64,000 bases of DNA from Paenibacillus phytorum. Its GTDB lineage: Bacteria; Bacillota; Bacilli; Paenibacillales; NBRC-103111. How positions within the stretch are numbered: the stretch's first letter is position 1; every line of letters begins with the position of its first letter. The notes under the pieces are model-generated. The model saw nothing but the letters and a program-made list of their open reading frames with translations. It was not told where the DNA came from and searched no databases. The position numbers and the translations under genes are program-made. Positions 1-8,057 of the stretch are shown here, one piece after another. Where the stretch lies: the NCBI RefSeq assembly GCF_013141715.1, contig NZ_WHOA01000206.1:1-64000 (forward strand), written 5' to 3'.

Positions 1-177
1 TAATTTACTGAGATGTAATTCTTTTGAATGTGCACCTAATTGTTTTTCTGAAATATCAATGAAATTTGTCTTGCAATGGCAGCACTGCACTAAATTCTCC
101 TGAGATATATCATTTTTGCAATTTGGACAATTATCAATAAGTAAGCATTGATGAGTAGGGCAAGTTGTTACCAATAG
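1..177 (-). pseudogene. TniQ-like zinc-finger fragment, cut by window edge
   Basis: The minus strand is open from an in-frame stop at 178-180 through the left edge. It encodes a cysteine/histidine pattern CPTHQCLL, then CPNC about ten residues on, then a CCHC pair. That spacing (CPxH, CPxC, CxxC) is what TniQ-family transposition target proteins carry in their N-terminal zinc-binding half. No convincing start codon or ribosome binding site precedes it, because the reading frame begins exactly where the ssuB homology ends. I read it as a 5'-truncated tniQ-like gene joined to a truncated ssuB. The rest lies outside the window, so a longer intact gene cannot be excluded. Confidence 0.5.
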
Positions 178-410
178 TCATGAATACCATTGATCGCCTG
201 AGCATCTAATAAGATGGCACCGCTTGAAGCCTCATCGAGTCCTGCAATTAAACGAAGCAATGTACTTTTTCCACATCCACTGCGACCCACTATCGCTACA
301 AATTCTCCCTGTTTAATCGATAAATCAATCCCAGATAACACATGTGTTTGACCAAATGCTTTGTTTACATTCCGAATATGCAGCTGAGTGCCTCCGCTTT
401 TAATGATCAT
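168..410 (-). pseudogene. ssuB: Truncated ssuB: sulfonate ABC transporter ATPase, N-terminal 80 residues
   Basis: This is the N-terminal third of an SsuB-type ATPase. The Walker A motif GRSGCGKST is present near residues 43-51 and is followed by LLRLIAGLDEASSG, as in SsuB/TauB proteins. After the residues AINGI the reading frame leaves the family sequence and stops four codons later. The Q-loop, signature motif, Walker B and H-loop are all missing, so the product cannot hydrolyse ATP. It lies 16 bases downstream of ssuC with a good GAAGGGGG ribosome binding site, so it was the second gene of that operon. The break coincides with the start of TniQ-like coding sequence. Confidence 0.75.
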
Positions 411-426
411 GACTTTTCCCCCTTCT

Positions 427-1218
427 CTAGGCTTTATTCAAATAGTTGTGATGCCACTTCAACCAACGATTTTCAAAATACTTAGCAATTAAATCAGATA
501 ATTTCCCCAATAAGGCGTACAAGATCACACATAACACAACAACATCCATTTGCATAAACTCTCTGGCATGTGTTGCCATATAACCAATTCCGGAATCCGC
601 AGCAATCGTCTCGGCTACAATTAAGCTAAGCCACATAATGCCTAAAGAAAATCGGATGCCAAGTAAAATATTCGCTAACGCCCCTGGTAAAATCACTTTC
701 GCAAATAACGCGAATCCTTTAAGGCCATACACTTTACCCATTTCTACTAAACCTGGATCGACGGATCGAATCCCATGAAACGTATTGAGGTATATAGGGA
801 AAGCAACTCCCAATGAAACGAGGAACAGCTTTGATGTCTCACCGATACCAAACCACATAATAACGAGAGGAATCATCGCTAGGTGGGGAATGGTTCGCAC
901 CATTTGGACAGTAGAATCAATATATCGTTCGGCTATTGGGAATACCCCATTTAGCAAACCAATAACGAATGCAATGCTCCCGCCAATCAGGAACCCAAGA
1001 AAAGCCCGCTTCGTGCTCACATCTACGTATTCGAAAATAGTTCCATCTTTAATTACACCGTATAAAGCAGTTAAAACCTCCCAAGGTGTAGGCAGAATGC
1101 GCTCAGATAACCACCCGGATAATCCAAGAACTTGCCAGAGAAGCAGTATGAGGATCGGTATGACCCAAGGCTGCCAAAACTTAGATTCAGTTAAAGATGA
1201 AGTGCGATTAGCTAGCAT
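427..1218 (-). CDS. ssuC: Aliphatic sulfonate ABC transporter permease SsuC
   Basis: A 263-residue inner-membrane permease of the SsuC/TauC family with about six hydrophobic segments. It has the typical start (ERILPTPWEV), the central MVRTIPHLAMIPLVIMWFG stretch, and the EAA-loop region (KVYGLKGFALFAKVILPGALANI) that docks to the ATPase. It would import alkanesulfonates as a sulfur source. The length is normal and the gene looks intact. Its ATPase partner immediately downstream is truncated, so it probably lacks a working engine unless another ATPase substitutes. It is transcribed from a promoter at 1387-1415 through a structured leader, divergent from the sulfate transporter genes. Confidence 0.88.
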   Translation of the reverse strand: MLANRTSSLTESKFWQPWVIPILILLLWQVLGLSGWLSERILPTPWEVLTALYGVIKDGTIFEYVDVSTKRAFLGFLIGGSIAFVIGLLNGVFPIAERYIDSTVQMVRTIPHLAMIPLVIMWFGIGETSKLFLVSLGVAFPIYLNTFHGIRSVDPGLVEMGKVYGLKGFALFAKVILPGALANILLGIRFSLGIMWLSLIVAETIAADSGIGYMATHAREFMQMDVVVLCVILYALLGKLSDLIAKYFENRWLKWHHNYLNKA

Positions 1219-1265
1219 GCGAATCCTTCTTTCTTCTCATAAAGTAAAGTGGCGTTAGAAAACGG

Positions 1266-1333
1266 AAAAGACTCCCGATTCATGCCTCAAAGTACTAAGC
1301 AAGAATGGGAGTCTCCAGTCTTCTGGTCGACTC
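1266..1333 (-). promoter_or_regulatory. Candidate attenuator in the ssuC leader
   Basis: Read on the minus strand, GAGTC (1333-1329), CCAG (1326-1323), CTGG (1318-1315) and GACTC (1313-1309) form a two-part hairpin with an AAGA loop. The last arm overlaps GACTCCC (1313-1307), which can instead pair with GGGAGTC (1276-1270), reinforced by ATTC/GAAT and followed by TTTT. The two structures are mutually exclusive, which is the layout of an antiterminator/terminator switch. It lies between the promoter at 1387-1415 and the ssuC start. No known riboswitch consensus (S-box, T-box) was recognised. The U-run is short, so termination efficiency is uncertain. Confidence 0.45.
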
Positions 1334-1352
1334 TTTTATTTAATTTAATAAT

Positions 1353-1370
1353 TCATACCTGTTTACTTGG
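1353..1370 (-). promoter_or_regulatory. Candidate operator shared with the cysT promoter
   Basis: The minus strand reads CCAAGTAAACAGGTATGA, starting 17 bases past the -10 box of the ssuC promoter. A 15/18 match lies at the equivalent position after the cysT promoter (1681-1698). Two sulfur-uptake operons sharing a motif just downstream of the transcription start suggests a common repressor site, possibly of an Rrf2/CymR-type regulator. The regulator identity is inference. Confidence 0.45.
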
Positions 1371-1386
1371 TTTTGATTTGTTTACT

Positions 1387-1415
1387 ATACTATCACCTGT
1401 TTTAAGCAGCGTCAA
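1387..1415 (-). promoter_or_regulatory. Sigma-A-like promoter for ssuC
   Basis: On the minus strand TTGACG (1415-1410) and TAGTAT (1392-1387) are separated by 17 bases. Transcription would start near 1380 and give a leader of about 160 bases before ssuC. In the rest of the 1219-1721 interval, 1416-1638 holds only AT-rich sequence in which I saw no gene. Confidence 0.6.
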
Positions 1416-1638
1416 TGACTTTTTCTGCATACTAAAAGACTATTCCACAGAAGAATAGTTATTTTCAGACAACGATTATTCATTCTGAAATATCCCTTCA
1501 TTAATAAGCTTGTCTTTTAACATCAGAAAATCATGTTTAAACTCGTAGTTTAGTCGTACAAATCATGCAATTTCACTTGCGAATATACTTATTAGAAAAA
1601 TATTTCATCTTTCTTGCATAAAATTGAGTTTAGGCGTA

Positions 1639-1668
1639 TTGACAAATCAGACCATCCGTTGGTATAGT
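1639..1668 (+). promoter_or_regulatory. Sigma-A-like promoter for the cysTWA-sbp operon
   Basis: A perfect TTGACA (1639-1644) and TATAGT (1663-1668) are separated by 18 bases. Transcription would start near 1675, upstream of the cysT ribosome binding site at 1710-1715. Confidence 0.65.
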
Positions 1669-1680
1669 CAATTTATTATT

Positions 1681-1698
1681 CCGAGTAAAAAGATATGA
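1681..1698 (+). promoter_or_regulatory. Candidate operator shared with the ssuC promoter
   Basis: CCGAGTAAAAAGATATGA begins 13 bases past the -10 box of the cysT promoter and matches the ssuC-side motif at 15 of 18 positions. It overlaps the expected transcription start region, a position suited to repression. Confidence 0.45.
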
Positions 1699-1721
1699 TT
1701 AATGACATTAGGTGGTGTAAT

Positions 1722-2528
1722 GTGGGAAATAAGGTTTTTAAAGCTACGGTTCGATCTGTGCTTATTGGCTATTTGATTGTACTTCTTGTCATCCCAATAG
1801 GTTCCATCTATTTGAAAGGTTTTTCTCTAGGATGGGATCCATTTTGGAAAGAGGTTACAGGACCATTAGCCTGGAAGTCCATTTTGCTAACCATTAAGCT
1901 CAGCGTTGTCTCAACCATCATTCAAGCAATTGTAGGTACCATCATTGCTTATGTCCTTGTCCGTTATACCTTCCGTGGCAAAAGCATTTTAAACAGCATG
2001 GTAGATCTTCCCTTCTCGCTTCCGACTTCAGTAGCTGGTTTAATGTTCCTAACCCTATTAGGACCTTCAAGTCCACTAGGTGTCTGGCTCGACCATTTGG
2101 GAATTAAGCTGCTTTATAATCAAACGGCTATCGTGATCGGCCTTGTATTTGTTACCTTCCCTTTTGTTATTCGAACTGTTCAACCTTTGCTTGAACAAAT
2201 CGATCCAGCAGAAGAACAAGCCAGCTTTACGCTTGGTGCGGGTAGATTTTACACCTTCTGTAGAATCGTTTTCCCAGCCATTTTCCCAGGTATCATAGCC
2301 GGCAGCATGCTCGCCTTTTCTCGATCACTTGCCGAATTTGGAGCCATCTCCCTTATATCAGGCAATTTGCCTGGTAAAACGATGGTCGCATCGGTCTATA
2401 TATATGGTGAAACACAGAATTTCAACCCCGAAGGCGCAGCCGCTATCTCTCTTGTGCTCCTAACATTGTCCGTCCTTATTCTCTGGATCATCAATGTACT
2501 GACACGCGGAAAGGGGCGCCTAGCATGA
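1722..2528 (+). CDS. cysT: Sulfate/thiosulfate ABC transporter permease CysT
   Basis: A 268-residue permease of the CysT (CysU) family with six predicted membrane segments. The conserved VDLPFSLPTSVAGLMFLTLLG stretch and the EAA-loop region (EEQASFTLGAGRFYTFCRIVFPAIFPGI) mark the subfamily. It forms the membrane channel for sulfate with CysW. I chose the GTG at 1722 because AGGTGG sits six bases upstream. An in-frame ATG at 1695 has no ribosome binding site and overlaps the candidate operator. The 3' end overlaps cysW by ATGA, so translation is likely coupled. It is the first gene of the operon cysT-cysW-cysA-sbp. Confidence 0.92.
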   Translation: MGNKVFKATVRSVLIGYLIVLLVIPIGSIYLKGFSLGWDPFWKEVTGPLAWKSILLTIKLSVVSTIIQAIVGTIIAYVLVRYTFRGKSILNSMVDLPFSLPTSVAGLMFLTLLGPSSPLGVWLDHLGIKLLYNQTAIVIGLVFVTFPFVIRTVQPLLEQIDPAEEQASFTLGAGRFYTFCRIVFPAIFPGIIAGSMLAFSRSLAEFGAISLISGNLPGKTMVASVYIYGETQNFNPEGAAAISLVLLTLSVLILWIINVLTRGKGRLA

Positions 2529-3331
2529 GAAAAGTATTGATCAGTATTTCGTTTCTCGTTATTTTCTTACTTATAATGTTACCTTTTCTTGGAATTACCT
2601 TTGGTGCTTTTGAAGAAGGCCCGCAAGCTTTTTTCGACGCTCTTGTACGACCTGAAGCCCTTCATGCCATGAAAATTTCTTTAATTATCGTAGGGATTGT
2701 AACCATTCTTAATGCCATTGTCGGCATTTACGTTTCCTTAGAAATTGTCAGAGGTTCTTGGATCTCTCGCTGGTTGAAACCTGTCATCAATGCACTTATT
2801 GATCTACCCTTTGCTGTATCTCCTATCATTGTTGGTTTAATGGTTATTTTGATCTTTGGTCCAAACACGGCATTTGGCACCTTCATGGAAGATCATAATA
2901 TGAAAATTGTCTATGCTGTACCCGGCATGGTCTTAGCAACGATGTTCATTACGTTCCCTTTGATGGTACGTGAAGTGGTGCCTTTACTTGAAGAGATTGG
3001 TACACAGTCGGAAGAAGCTTCTGCTACTTTAGGGGCTAGCGCCTGGCGTACATTCATTCAAATTACATGGCCAGGTATTCGTTGGGGCGTGCTATACGGT
3101 CTCATCCTAACGATCGCAAGAGCACTTGGTGAGTTTGGATCGATCCTAGTCGTGTCTGGCAATATCATTAATCAAACGCAAACAGCTACAACCCTTGTAT
3201 ATCAAGATGCCGAACAATTCCACCTCGTGGCAGCGAACAGCGTTGCTTTCGTCTTAGGTCTCGTATCGATTTCTATTTTATTAGCACTTGAATGGTTGAA
3301 AAGAAGAAGTGAAAAATTGAGAAGCCATTAA
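2525..3331 (+). CDS. cysW: Sulfate/thiosulfate ABC transporter permease CysW
   Basis: A 268-residue second permease subunit. It has six hydrophobic segments, the family stretch DLPFAVSPIIVGLMVILIFG, and an EAA loop near EEASATLGASAWRTFIQITWPGIRWG, followed by ARALGEFGSILVVSGN as in CysW. It pairs with CysT to form the sulfate pore and contacts the CysA ATPase. Its start overlaps the cysT stop codon (ATGA). cysA follows after 14 bases with an AGGAGG ribosome binding site. Gene order and spacing support a single transcription unit. Confidence 0.92.
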   Translation: MRKVLISISFLVIFLLIMLPFLGITFGAFEEGPQAFFDALVRPEALHAMKISLIIVGIVTILNAIVGIYVSLEIVRGSWISRWLKPVINALIDLPFAVSPIIVGLMVILIFGPNTAFGTFMEDHNMKIVYAVPGMVLATMFITFPLMVREVVPLLEEIGTQSEEASATLGASAWRTFIQITWPGIRWGVLYGLILTIARALGEFGSILVVSGNIINQTQTATTLVYQDAEQFHLVAANSVAFVLGLVSISILLALEWLKRRSEKLRSH

Positions 3332-3345
3332 GGAGGAGCCCCAGC

Positions 3346-4431
3346 ATGCATATCGAAGTCAAAAACCTAAATAAACATTTCGGGCAGTTTCATGCCATCA
3401 AGGACGTTAATTTCAGCATTACGAAAGGTCATCTAGTAGGTTTGATCGGGCCAAGCGGAGGCGGTAAAACGTCCATTCTTCGCATGTTGTCGGGATTAGA
3501 AAGCCCCACCTCTGGCGATATTTACTTCGACGGGAAACTAGCGACTCATCTTCCGGTTCAAGAAAGAGGAATTGGCTTCGTGTTTCAAAGCTATGCCCTG
3601 TTCAAGCATATGACCGTTTTTGAAAATGTGGCCTATGGCTTAAAGGTTCTGAAAAAGCCAAAGGATTTCATTCATGATCGCGTTACTTACCTTCTAGGTT
3701 TGATGGGGCTTGCCGGTAGTGAGCGTAAGTACCCTCATCAACTCTCTGGCGGTCAACGCCAACGGGTTGCCTTCGCAAGAGCATTAGCACCCGAACCTCA
3801 ACTGCTCTTGCTTGATGAACCTTTTGCAGCCATTGATGCTAAAATTCGTAAAGAGCTGCGTGTTTGGCTCAGAAACCTCATCGATGAGTTTAAAGTAACA
3901 ACCCTATTCGTCACCCATGATCAGGATGAAGCCATTGAGGTTGCGGACGAAATCATTCTTGTTCAAGGCGGAAAAATTGAGCAGCAAGGAAGCCCTTGGG
4001 AGATTTACACGAAGCCCGCTTCCTCTTTTGTGGCCTCGTTTATTGGAGAATCCAACATCATTTCGCAATATACCCCACTAATCGGGTTTCCTTACTTAGA
4101 AGAATTGCAAAACAATGGTCAATGGTTTCCAGACGTTAACGTGATGATTCGACCAGAATCCATTGAAGTTCGCAATCATGATGTTTCTCATCTCGCTACA
4201 GCTGGGGAAAAAGGGAAAGTAACGCATGCTCACTTCCGCGGTGATTCCTGGTATTTGGAAATTGATACAGGCGCCCTAAAGCTATTTGCTTACCAGTCCG
4301 TGAAGGAAAAGATTTATAAACCAGGAGATGAGGTAAATATCCTCATCCATCATATTTCCGTGTTTACGAAAACGGACAATAAGTTGATTGAGAATCAGGC
4401 TAAACAAGATCCGCTGCCTGTTTTTATATAA
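3346..4431 (+). CDS. cysA: Sulfate/thiosulfate ABC transporter ATPase CysA
   Basis: A 361-residue cytoplasmic ATPase that powers sulfate import. Motifs run in order: Walker A GPSGGGKTS (about 36-44), Q-loop FQSYALFKHMTVFENVAYGL, signature LSGGQRQR (about 133-140), Walker B LLLLDEPFAAID and H-loop FVTHDQDEA. A C-terminal TOBE-like regulatory region follows (VMIRPESIEV onward). Length and motif order are typical of CysA. It follows cysW after 14 bases and precedes the binding-protein gene by 34 bases. Confidence 0.93.
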   Translation: MHIEVKNLNKHFGQFHAIKDVNFSITKGHLVGLIGPSGGGKTSILRMLSGLESPTSGDIYFDGKLATHLPVQERGIGFVFQSYALFKHMTVFENVAYGLKVLKKPKDFIHDRVTYLLGLMGLAGSERKYPHQLSGGQRQRVAFARALAPEPQLLLLDEPFAAIDAKIRKELRVWLRNLIDEFKVTTLFVTHDQDEAIEVADEIILVQGGKIEQQGSPWEIYTKPASSFVASFIGESNIISQYTPLIGFPYLEELQNNGQWFPDVNVMIRPESIEVRNHDVSHLATAGEKGKVTHAHFRGDSWYLEIDTGALKLFAYQSVKEKIYKPGDEVNILIHHISVFTKTDNKLIENQAKQDPLPVFI

Positions 4432-4465
4432 AAATTTCTATACATTAAAAGGGGAGTTGTAAACC

Positions 4466-5569
4466 ATGAAAAATTTCAAAACGCTTGGCTTAATCACAGC
4501 AACACTATTCACAGCAAGTATCGCCCTTACAGCTTGCGGTACTGGCACGAAATCTGCAAGTACACCTGCGGCATCAACAGCTGCTGCAACAACCGCGGCA
4601 AGCGCTTCTCCAAAAGCTGAAGGCGGTAAAGTGACGATTACACTTGGAGCTTATTCGGTCGTCAAAGAATCCTTCGATCTCATTATTCCAAAATTTAAAG
4701 ATCAATGGAAAAAGAAGACAGGTCAAACAGTTGAATTCCAAGAATCCTATGTGGCTTCTGGTGCGCAAGCTACTGCCATTATCCAAGGTTTTGAAGCTGA
4801 CATCGCTCCACTTTCTTTGGAAGGTGATATTCAAAAGATCGCTGAAAAAGGTTTAATTACGCATGACTGGAAAAACAATCCTTACAAAGGTAATATCACA
4901 GCTTCAATTGCCGCAATTGGTGTTCGTGAAGGTAATCCTAAAGGAATTAAAGACTGGGCTGATTTGACGAAACCGGGTGTTGAAGTTCTGATTCCTAATC
5001 CGAGCACTTCCGGCGGAGCCAAATGGGATATTAATGCCATCTACGGCGCAGGCTTGAAAGCTTCCGAAGCTGCAGGTAAAAAAGACCCTGCTGCAGCAAA
5101 AGATCTCGTGAGCAAAGTATACAAAAACATTAAAGTATTGGATAAAAGCGGAGCAGATTCCCTTACTACCTTCGATAAAGGTGTTGGCGATGCGATCGTA
5201 ACTTATGAAAATGAGCTTCTAGCTCGTATTCAATCCGGTAAAAAGTACGTAGAAGTCATTCCACAATACACAACATCCATTGAGAATCCAGTTGCCCTTA
5301 TTGATAAATACGTAGACAAACATGGTAATCGTGAAGTAGCGCAAGCGTTCCTAGACTTCTTATATACGCCTGAAGCACAAACAGTATTCGCAGAAAAAGG
5401 CTTCCGTTCCGTTCTACCTGAGGTTGCTAAGAAATACGAGAAAAACTATACTACGCCTGCTGGCTTATTCAACATTGAATACCTCGGCGGTTGGGATAAA
5501 GTGAACAAAGAGCTTTATGGCAAAGGCGCAATCTGGGAAACCATCCTTGCAGAAGGTGGAGCCAAGTAA
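4466..5569 (+). CDS. sbp: Sulfate-binding lipoprotein of the ABC transporter
   Basis: A 367-residue extracellular solute-binding protein of the Sbp/CysP family. The N-terminus is a lipoprotein signal ending in the lipobox LTAC, followed by an Ala/Thr/Ser-rich linker, so the mature protein is anchored to the outer face of the membrane. The substrate-binding fold follows, including SYVASGAQATAIIQGFEADI and the NPSTSGGAKWDINAIYGA stretch typical of sulfate binding. The ribosome binding site AAAAGGGGAG is strong. It is the last gene of the operon, and a strong terminator follows at 5581. Here the binding protein comes last in the operon. Confidence 0.92.
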   Translation: MKNFKTLGLITATLFTASIALTACGTGTKSASTPAASTAAATTAASASPKAEGGKVTITLGAYSVVKESFDLIIPKFKDQWKKKTGQTVEFQESYVASGAQATAIIQGFEADIAPLSLEGDIQKIAEKGLITHDWKNNPYKGNITASIAAIGVREGNPKGIKDWADLTKPGVEVLIPNPSTSGGAKWDINAIYGAGLKASEAAGKKDPAAAKDLVSKVYKNIKVLDKSGADSLTTFDKGVGDAIVTYENELLARIQSGKKYVEVIPQYTTSIENPVALIDKYVDKHGNREVAQAFLDFLYTPEAQTVFAEKGFRSVLPEVAKKYEKNYTTPAGLFNIEYLGGWDKVNKELYGKGAIWETILAEGGAK

Positions 5570-5580
5570 GAACAAAGGAA

Positions 5581-5620
5581 AAGCCCGGTGCGAATGTGCA
5601 ATTCGCTTCCGGGCTTTTTT
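5581..5620 (+). terminator. Intrinsic terminator of the sulfate operon
   Basis: AAGCCCGG (5581-5588) pairs with CCGGGCTT (5609-5616), with GCGAA/TTCGC extending the stem inside, followed by a run of Ts. It ends the cysTWA-sbp transcript. Confidence 0.88.
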
Positions 5621-5644
5621 TGTTATACGTTATGAGTGCAATCC

Positions 5645-6439
5645 TTATCTTCCGTCTCCATCAAGCAAATTACCAAGACCGCCTAAGATACTTCCCTCTT
5701 CTTTCCTTCCTCCCACTCTTGATGCTGAAGCCATACGGTCCGCCAGCCTACTGAACGGCAAGGATTGAATCCATACGCGCCCAGGTCCACGTAACGTAGC
5801 GAAGAATAAGCCTTCACCGCCGAATAACGCAGTTTTAACGCCTTTTACCATCTCAATGTCGTAATCAACCTCTTGTGTCATAGCTACGAGACAACCCGTA
5901 TCCACGCGAATCACTTCACCTGGACGGAGCACACGTTCACAGATGGAGCCACCCGCATGAACAAATGCCAATCCATCGCCTTCAATCTTCTGCATGATAA
6001 AGCCCTCACCACCAAAGAAACCAGCCCCTAGCTTACGCTGAAAAGCAATACCTACCGAAACACCTTTCGCTGCGCATAGGAAGGAATCTTTTTGACAAAC
6101 TAATTTACCACCGAGATCTTGCAAATCCATCGCTATGATTTTCCCAGGATAAGGTGCAGCAAAATTAACTTGTTCTTTACCATGTGAGCTGTGATTCGTA
6201 AAAACCGTCATAAACAAGCTTTCACCCGTTAATAATCGTTTACCAGCTCCAAGCAGCTTGCCCATGAACCCTTTATTATCACTGCTGCCGTCTCCAAAGA
6301 CAGTTTCCATCTGGATGTTTTGATCCATCATCATCATACTACCGGCTTCAGCTACCACACTTTCTCCCGGATCCAACTCAATTTCAACATACTGCATTTC
6401 ATTTCCTAAAATACGATAATCAATTTCATGTGCGTTCAT
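5645..6439 (-). CDS. TIGR00266/AIM24 family protein
   Basis: A 264-residue soluble protein of the AIM24 (TIGR00266, formerly DUF124) family, a beta-rich fold found widely in bacteria without a firm biochemical role. Typical features are EAGSMMMMD near residue 32, the glycine-rich GFMGKLLGAGKRLLTGESLFMTVF block, and repeated LGAGFFGGEGFIMQKIEGDG and ALFGGEGLFFATLRGPG motifs. The C-terminus is a flexible Gly-rich tail. The ribosome binding site TAGGAGGT is excellent. It stands alone, convergent with the sulfate operon. The family call is firm; the function is unknown. Confidence 0.85.
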   Translation of the reverse strand: MNAHEIDYRILGNEMQYVEIELDPGESVVAEAGSMMMMDQNIQMETVFGDGSSDNKGFMGKLLGAGKRLLTGESLFMTVFTNHSSHGKEQVNFAAPYPGKIIAMDLQDLGGKLVCQKDSFLCAAKGVSVGIAFQRKLGAGFFGGEGFIMQKIEGDGLAFVHAGGSICERVLRPGEVIRVDTGCLVAMTQEVDYDIEMVKGVKTALFGGEGLFFATLRGPGRVWIQSLPFSRLADRMASASRVGGRKEEGSILGGLGNLLDGDGR

Positions 6440-6538
6440 TACTTTCTTACCTCCTATTTGTTTTCCGTAAGGATATCAACATAAATTAAGCCATTTTTAG
6501 ATGTTATACGATGTATTTGAGGGTTGGTTTCAGGATTT

Positions 6539-7192
6539 CTACGTCACACCGAGGTTTGCTTGCGATCCTTCATCCGGATGGTTTAAATACTCTTCAATTA
6601 AACTGCTTGAATACTGTTTTTTGCCTGGATTATCACGTACTTGCTTCCACAATTGCGCAGCAATTTTCATCCGGTCTTGTTTTATGAACTTCGTTTTAGA
6701 GTCTTTATTGAAGTCTTTAACAAATTTGTTCCATTGATATGTGCTTTCTTCTTTGCTTTCAAACTTGTTCTTATCTTCATATACTTTGATTAAATAGGTT
6801 ACAGTCATTTCCGTATTTCCATGACGTTCTGCTTCTCTTAACGCCGTTGCCATTTCTTTCGTAAAAGAAAACTTTGGTTTGTTGTAATAGTTAGCAAAGA
6901 ACTCTCTTGCTTTTTGATTAAACTTAAAACCATCTGGAATAAGCTTTGTGCTTAAAGACAATTCTGTAAGTTGTTGTTTCTTCCTAATCATTGTATTAGA
7001 TAGTCGATGATCAATAATTTCATCACCGTGCAGTAGTTTCTTAATTTTCTCTTCTAACTCTGCTTTTGTCCCAGTCGGCGAGATATTATACTTGCGGCAT
7101 ATGTCATTTAATTCTTGCTTATACCAATAATGTCTTTCGAATTCCTGTATGGAAAGATCCCTTGTGAAATCTGGCCGTATTTCTGTATTCAT
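6539..7192 (-). CDS. SAP-domain protein with a DUF6434-like region
   Basis: A 217-residue protein. The N-terminal part contains a SAP-type helix-extended-helix motif (LNDICRKYNISPTGTKAELEEKIKKLL), usually linked to nucleic-acid binding. The centre (LIPDGFKFNQKAREFFANYYNKPKFSFT onward) resembles the DUF6434 region that follows SAP domains in Bacillus proteins. The C-terminus is rich in Lys and charged residues. I chose the ATG at 7192, preceded by AAGGGAGAGC. An upstream in-frame ATG at 7240 overlaps the neighbouring gene and has no ribosome binding site. It begins a run of AT-rich accessory genes. The role is unknown. Confidence 0.7.
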   Translation of the reverse strand: MNTEIRPDFTRDLSIQEFERHYWYKQELNDICRKYNISPTGTKAELEEKIKKLLHGDEIIDHRLSNTMIRKKQQLTELSLSTKLIPDGFKFNQKAREFFANYYNKPKFSFTKEMATALREAERHGNTEMTVTYLIKVYEDKNKFESKEESTYQWNKFVKDFNKDSKTKFIKQDRMKIAAQLWKQVRDNPGKKQYSSSLIEEYLNHPDEGSQANLGVT

Positions 7193-7226
7193 TAGCTCTC
7201 CCTTAACTTTTTCGTCCATGTTCTCA

Positions 7227-8027
7227 TCATTGTCTTCCATTAAAGTTATAATTGTTCTTAATTTGTTCGACTGATTCTCGTAAAGATGTACTTGTTTTTA
7301 CTTCAATCACAACGGACAAGCCATGATTTTCGGCAAAAAGAAGCCGATCATTTATTGGAACATTACCGCTATATAAGGGCTGATGGTCTGATTTATCATT
7401 GCAATCATGGAGATGTATATGCTTAATACGATCAGTAAATTCGCGGAATACAACCCCTTCCTTAAAGTTAACTTTAGCATCGTGCCCTACATCCCAAGTG
7501 AGGTAAAAGTTTTCGAACTTCGCTAACATCTCGAGAGCTCTTCTGATGAACGGAACATGAAAATTGCATGTATTCTCTATCGACAAAACAACATTTAAAG
7601 AATTAGCTAGCTGATAGAGTTGTGAATATGATTCAAAGAGTAATTTATTAAATTCTGATTCGTATTGTTCATTAATCCACATTCTCTCGTGGGGTAATGT
7701 AAAGTAAATGCCATTATTTAAATGCATATTCAGAGTTTGTATCCCTGCTCTACTAGCCCATTCAATTGTTTCTTTACATCTCTGTAAATGTCCCCTTCTT
7801 ATTGAAGGGTGAAACGATGATAAATCAATTTCTTCTGGTAAATGAACAGTAAATTCAATGCCATATTCGTTCTTAATATGCCTTATTTCCTGATGACTTA
7901 AATTCTCGGATAAACATATCGGAAGATTCATATTTAGTTCAATGAAATCAAGACCTAATTCTTTACATAGGTCAACATTCTGTTCAATTGTTTTAAATTC
8001 TATTAAAGTTGGCATTCCTAATTGCAA
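7227..8027 (-). CDS. Sugar phosphate isomerase/epimerase-like TIM barrel protein
   Basis: A 266-residue protein of the xylose-isomerase-like TIM barrel superfamily (AP endonuclease 2 fold). Signs are LGLDFIELNMNLP near the N-terminus, NMHLNNG, LSIENTCNFH with its metal-binding Glu, WDVGHDA, IKHIHLHDCN and a late VVIEVK strand. These carry the Glu, His and Asp metal ligands expected of the fold. The substrate is not evident. It is preceded by a good ribosome binding site (AAGGAGGTAATCC). It is in the same orientation as its neighbours and probably cotranscribed with the NUDIX gene upstream. Confidence 0.75.
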   Translation of the reverse strand: MQLGMPTLIEFKTIEQNVDLCKELGLDFIELNMNLPICLSENLSHQEIRHIKNEYGIEFTVHLPEEIDLSSFHPSIRRGHLQRCKETIEWASRAGIQTLNMHLNNGIYFTLPHERMWINEQYESEFNKLLFESYSQLYQLANSLNVVLSIENTCNFHVPFIRRALEMLAKFENFYLTWDVGHDAKVNFKEGVVFREFTDRIKHIHLHDCNDKSDHQPLYSGNVPINDRLLFAENHGLSVVIEVKTSTSLRESVEQIKNNYNFNGRQ

Positions 8028-8057
8028 TTTGGATTACCTCCTTTTACTTCGATCTTG

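Noticed and set aside
785..1458. Plus-strand ORFs opposite ssuC and its leader
   Set aside because: They are antisense to an intact SsuC frame or have low-complexity sequence and no family resemblance or ribosome binding site.
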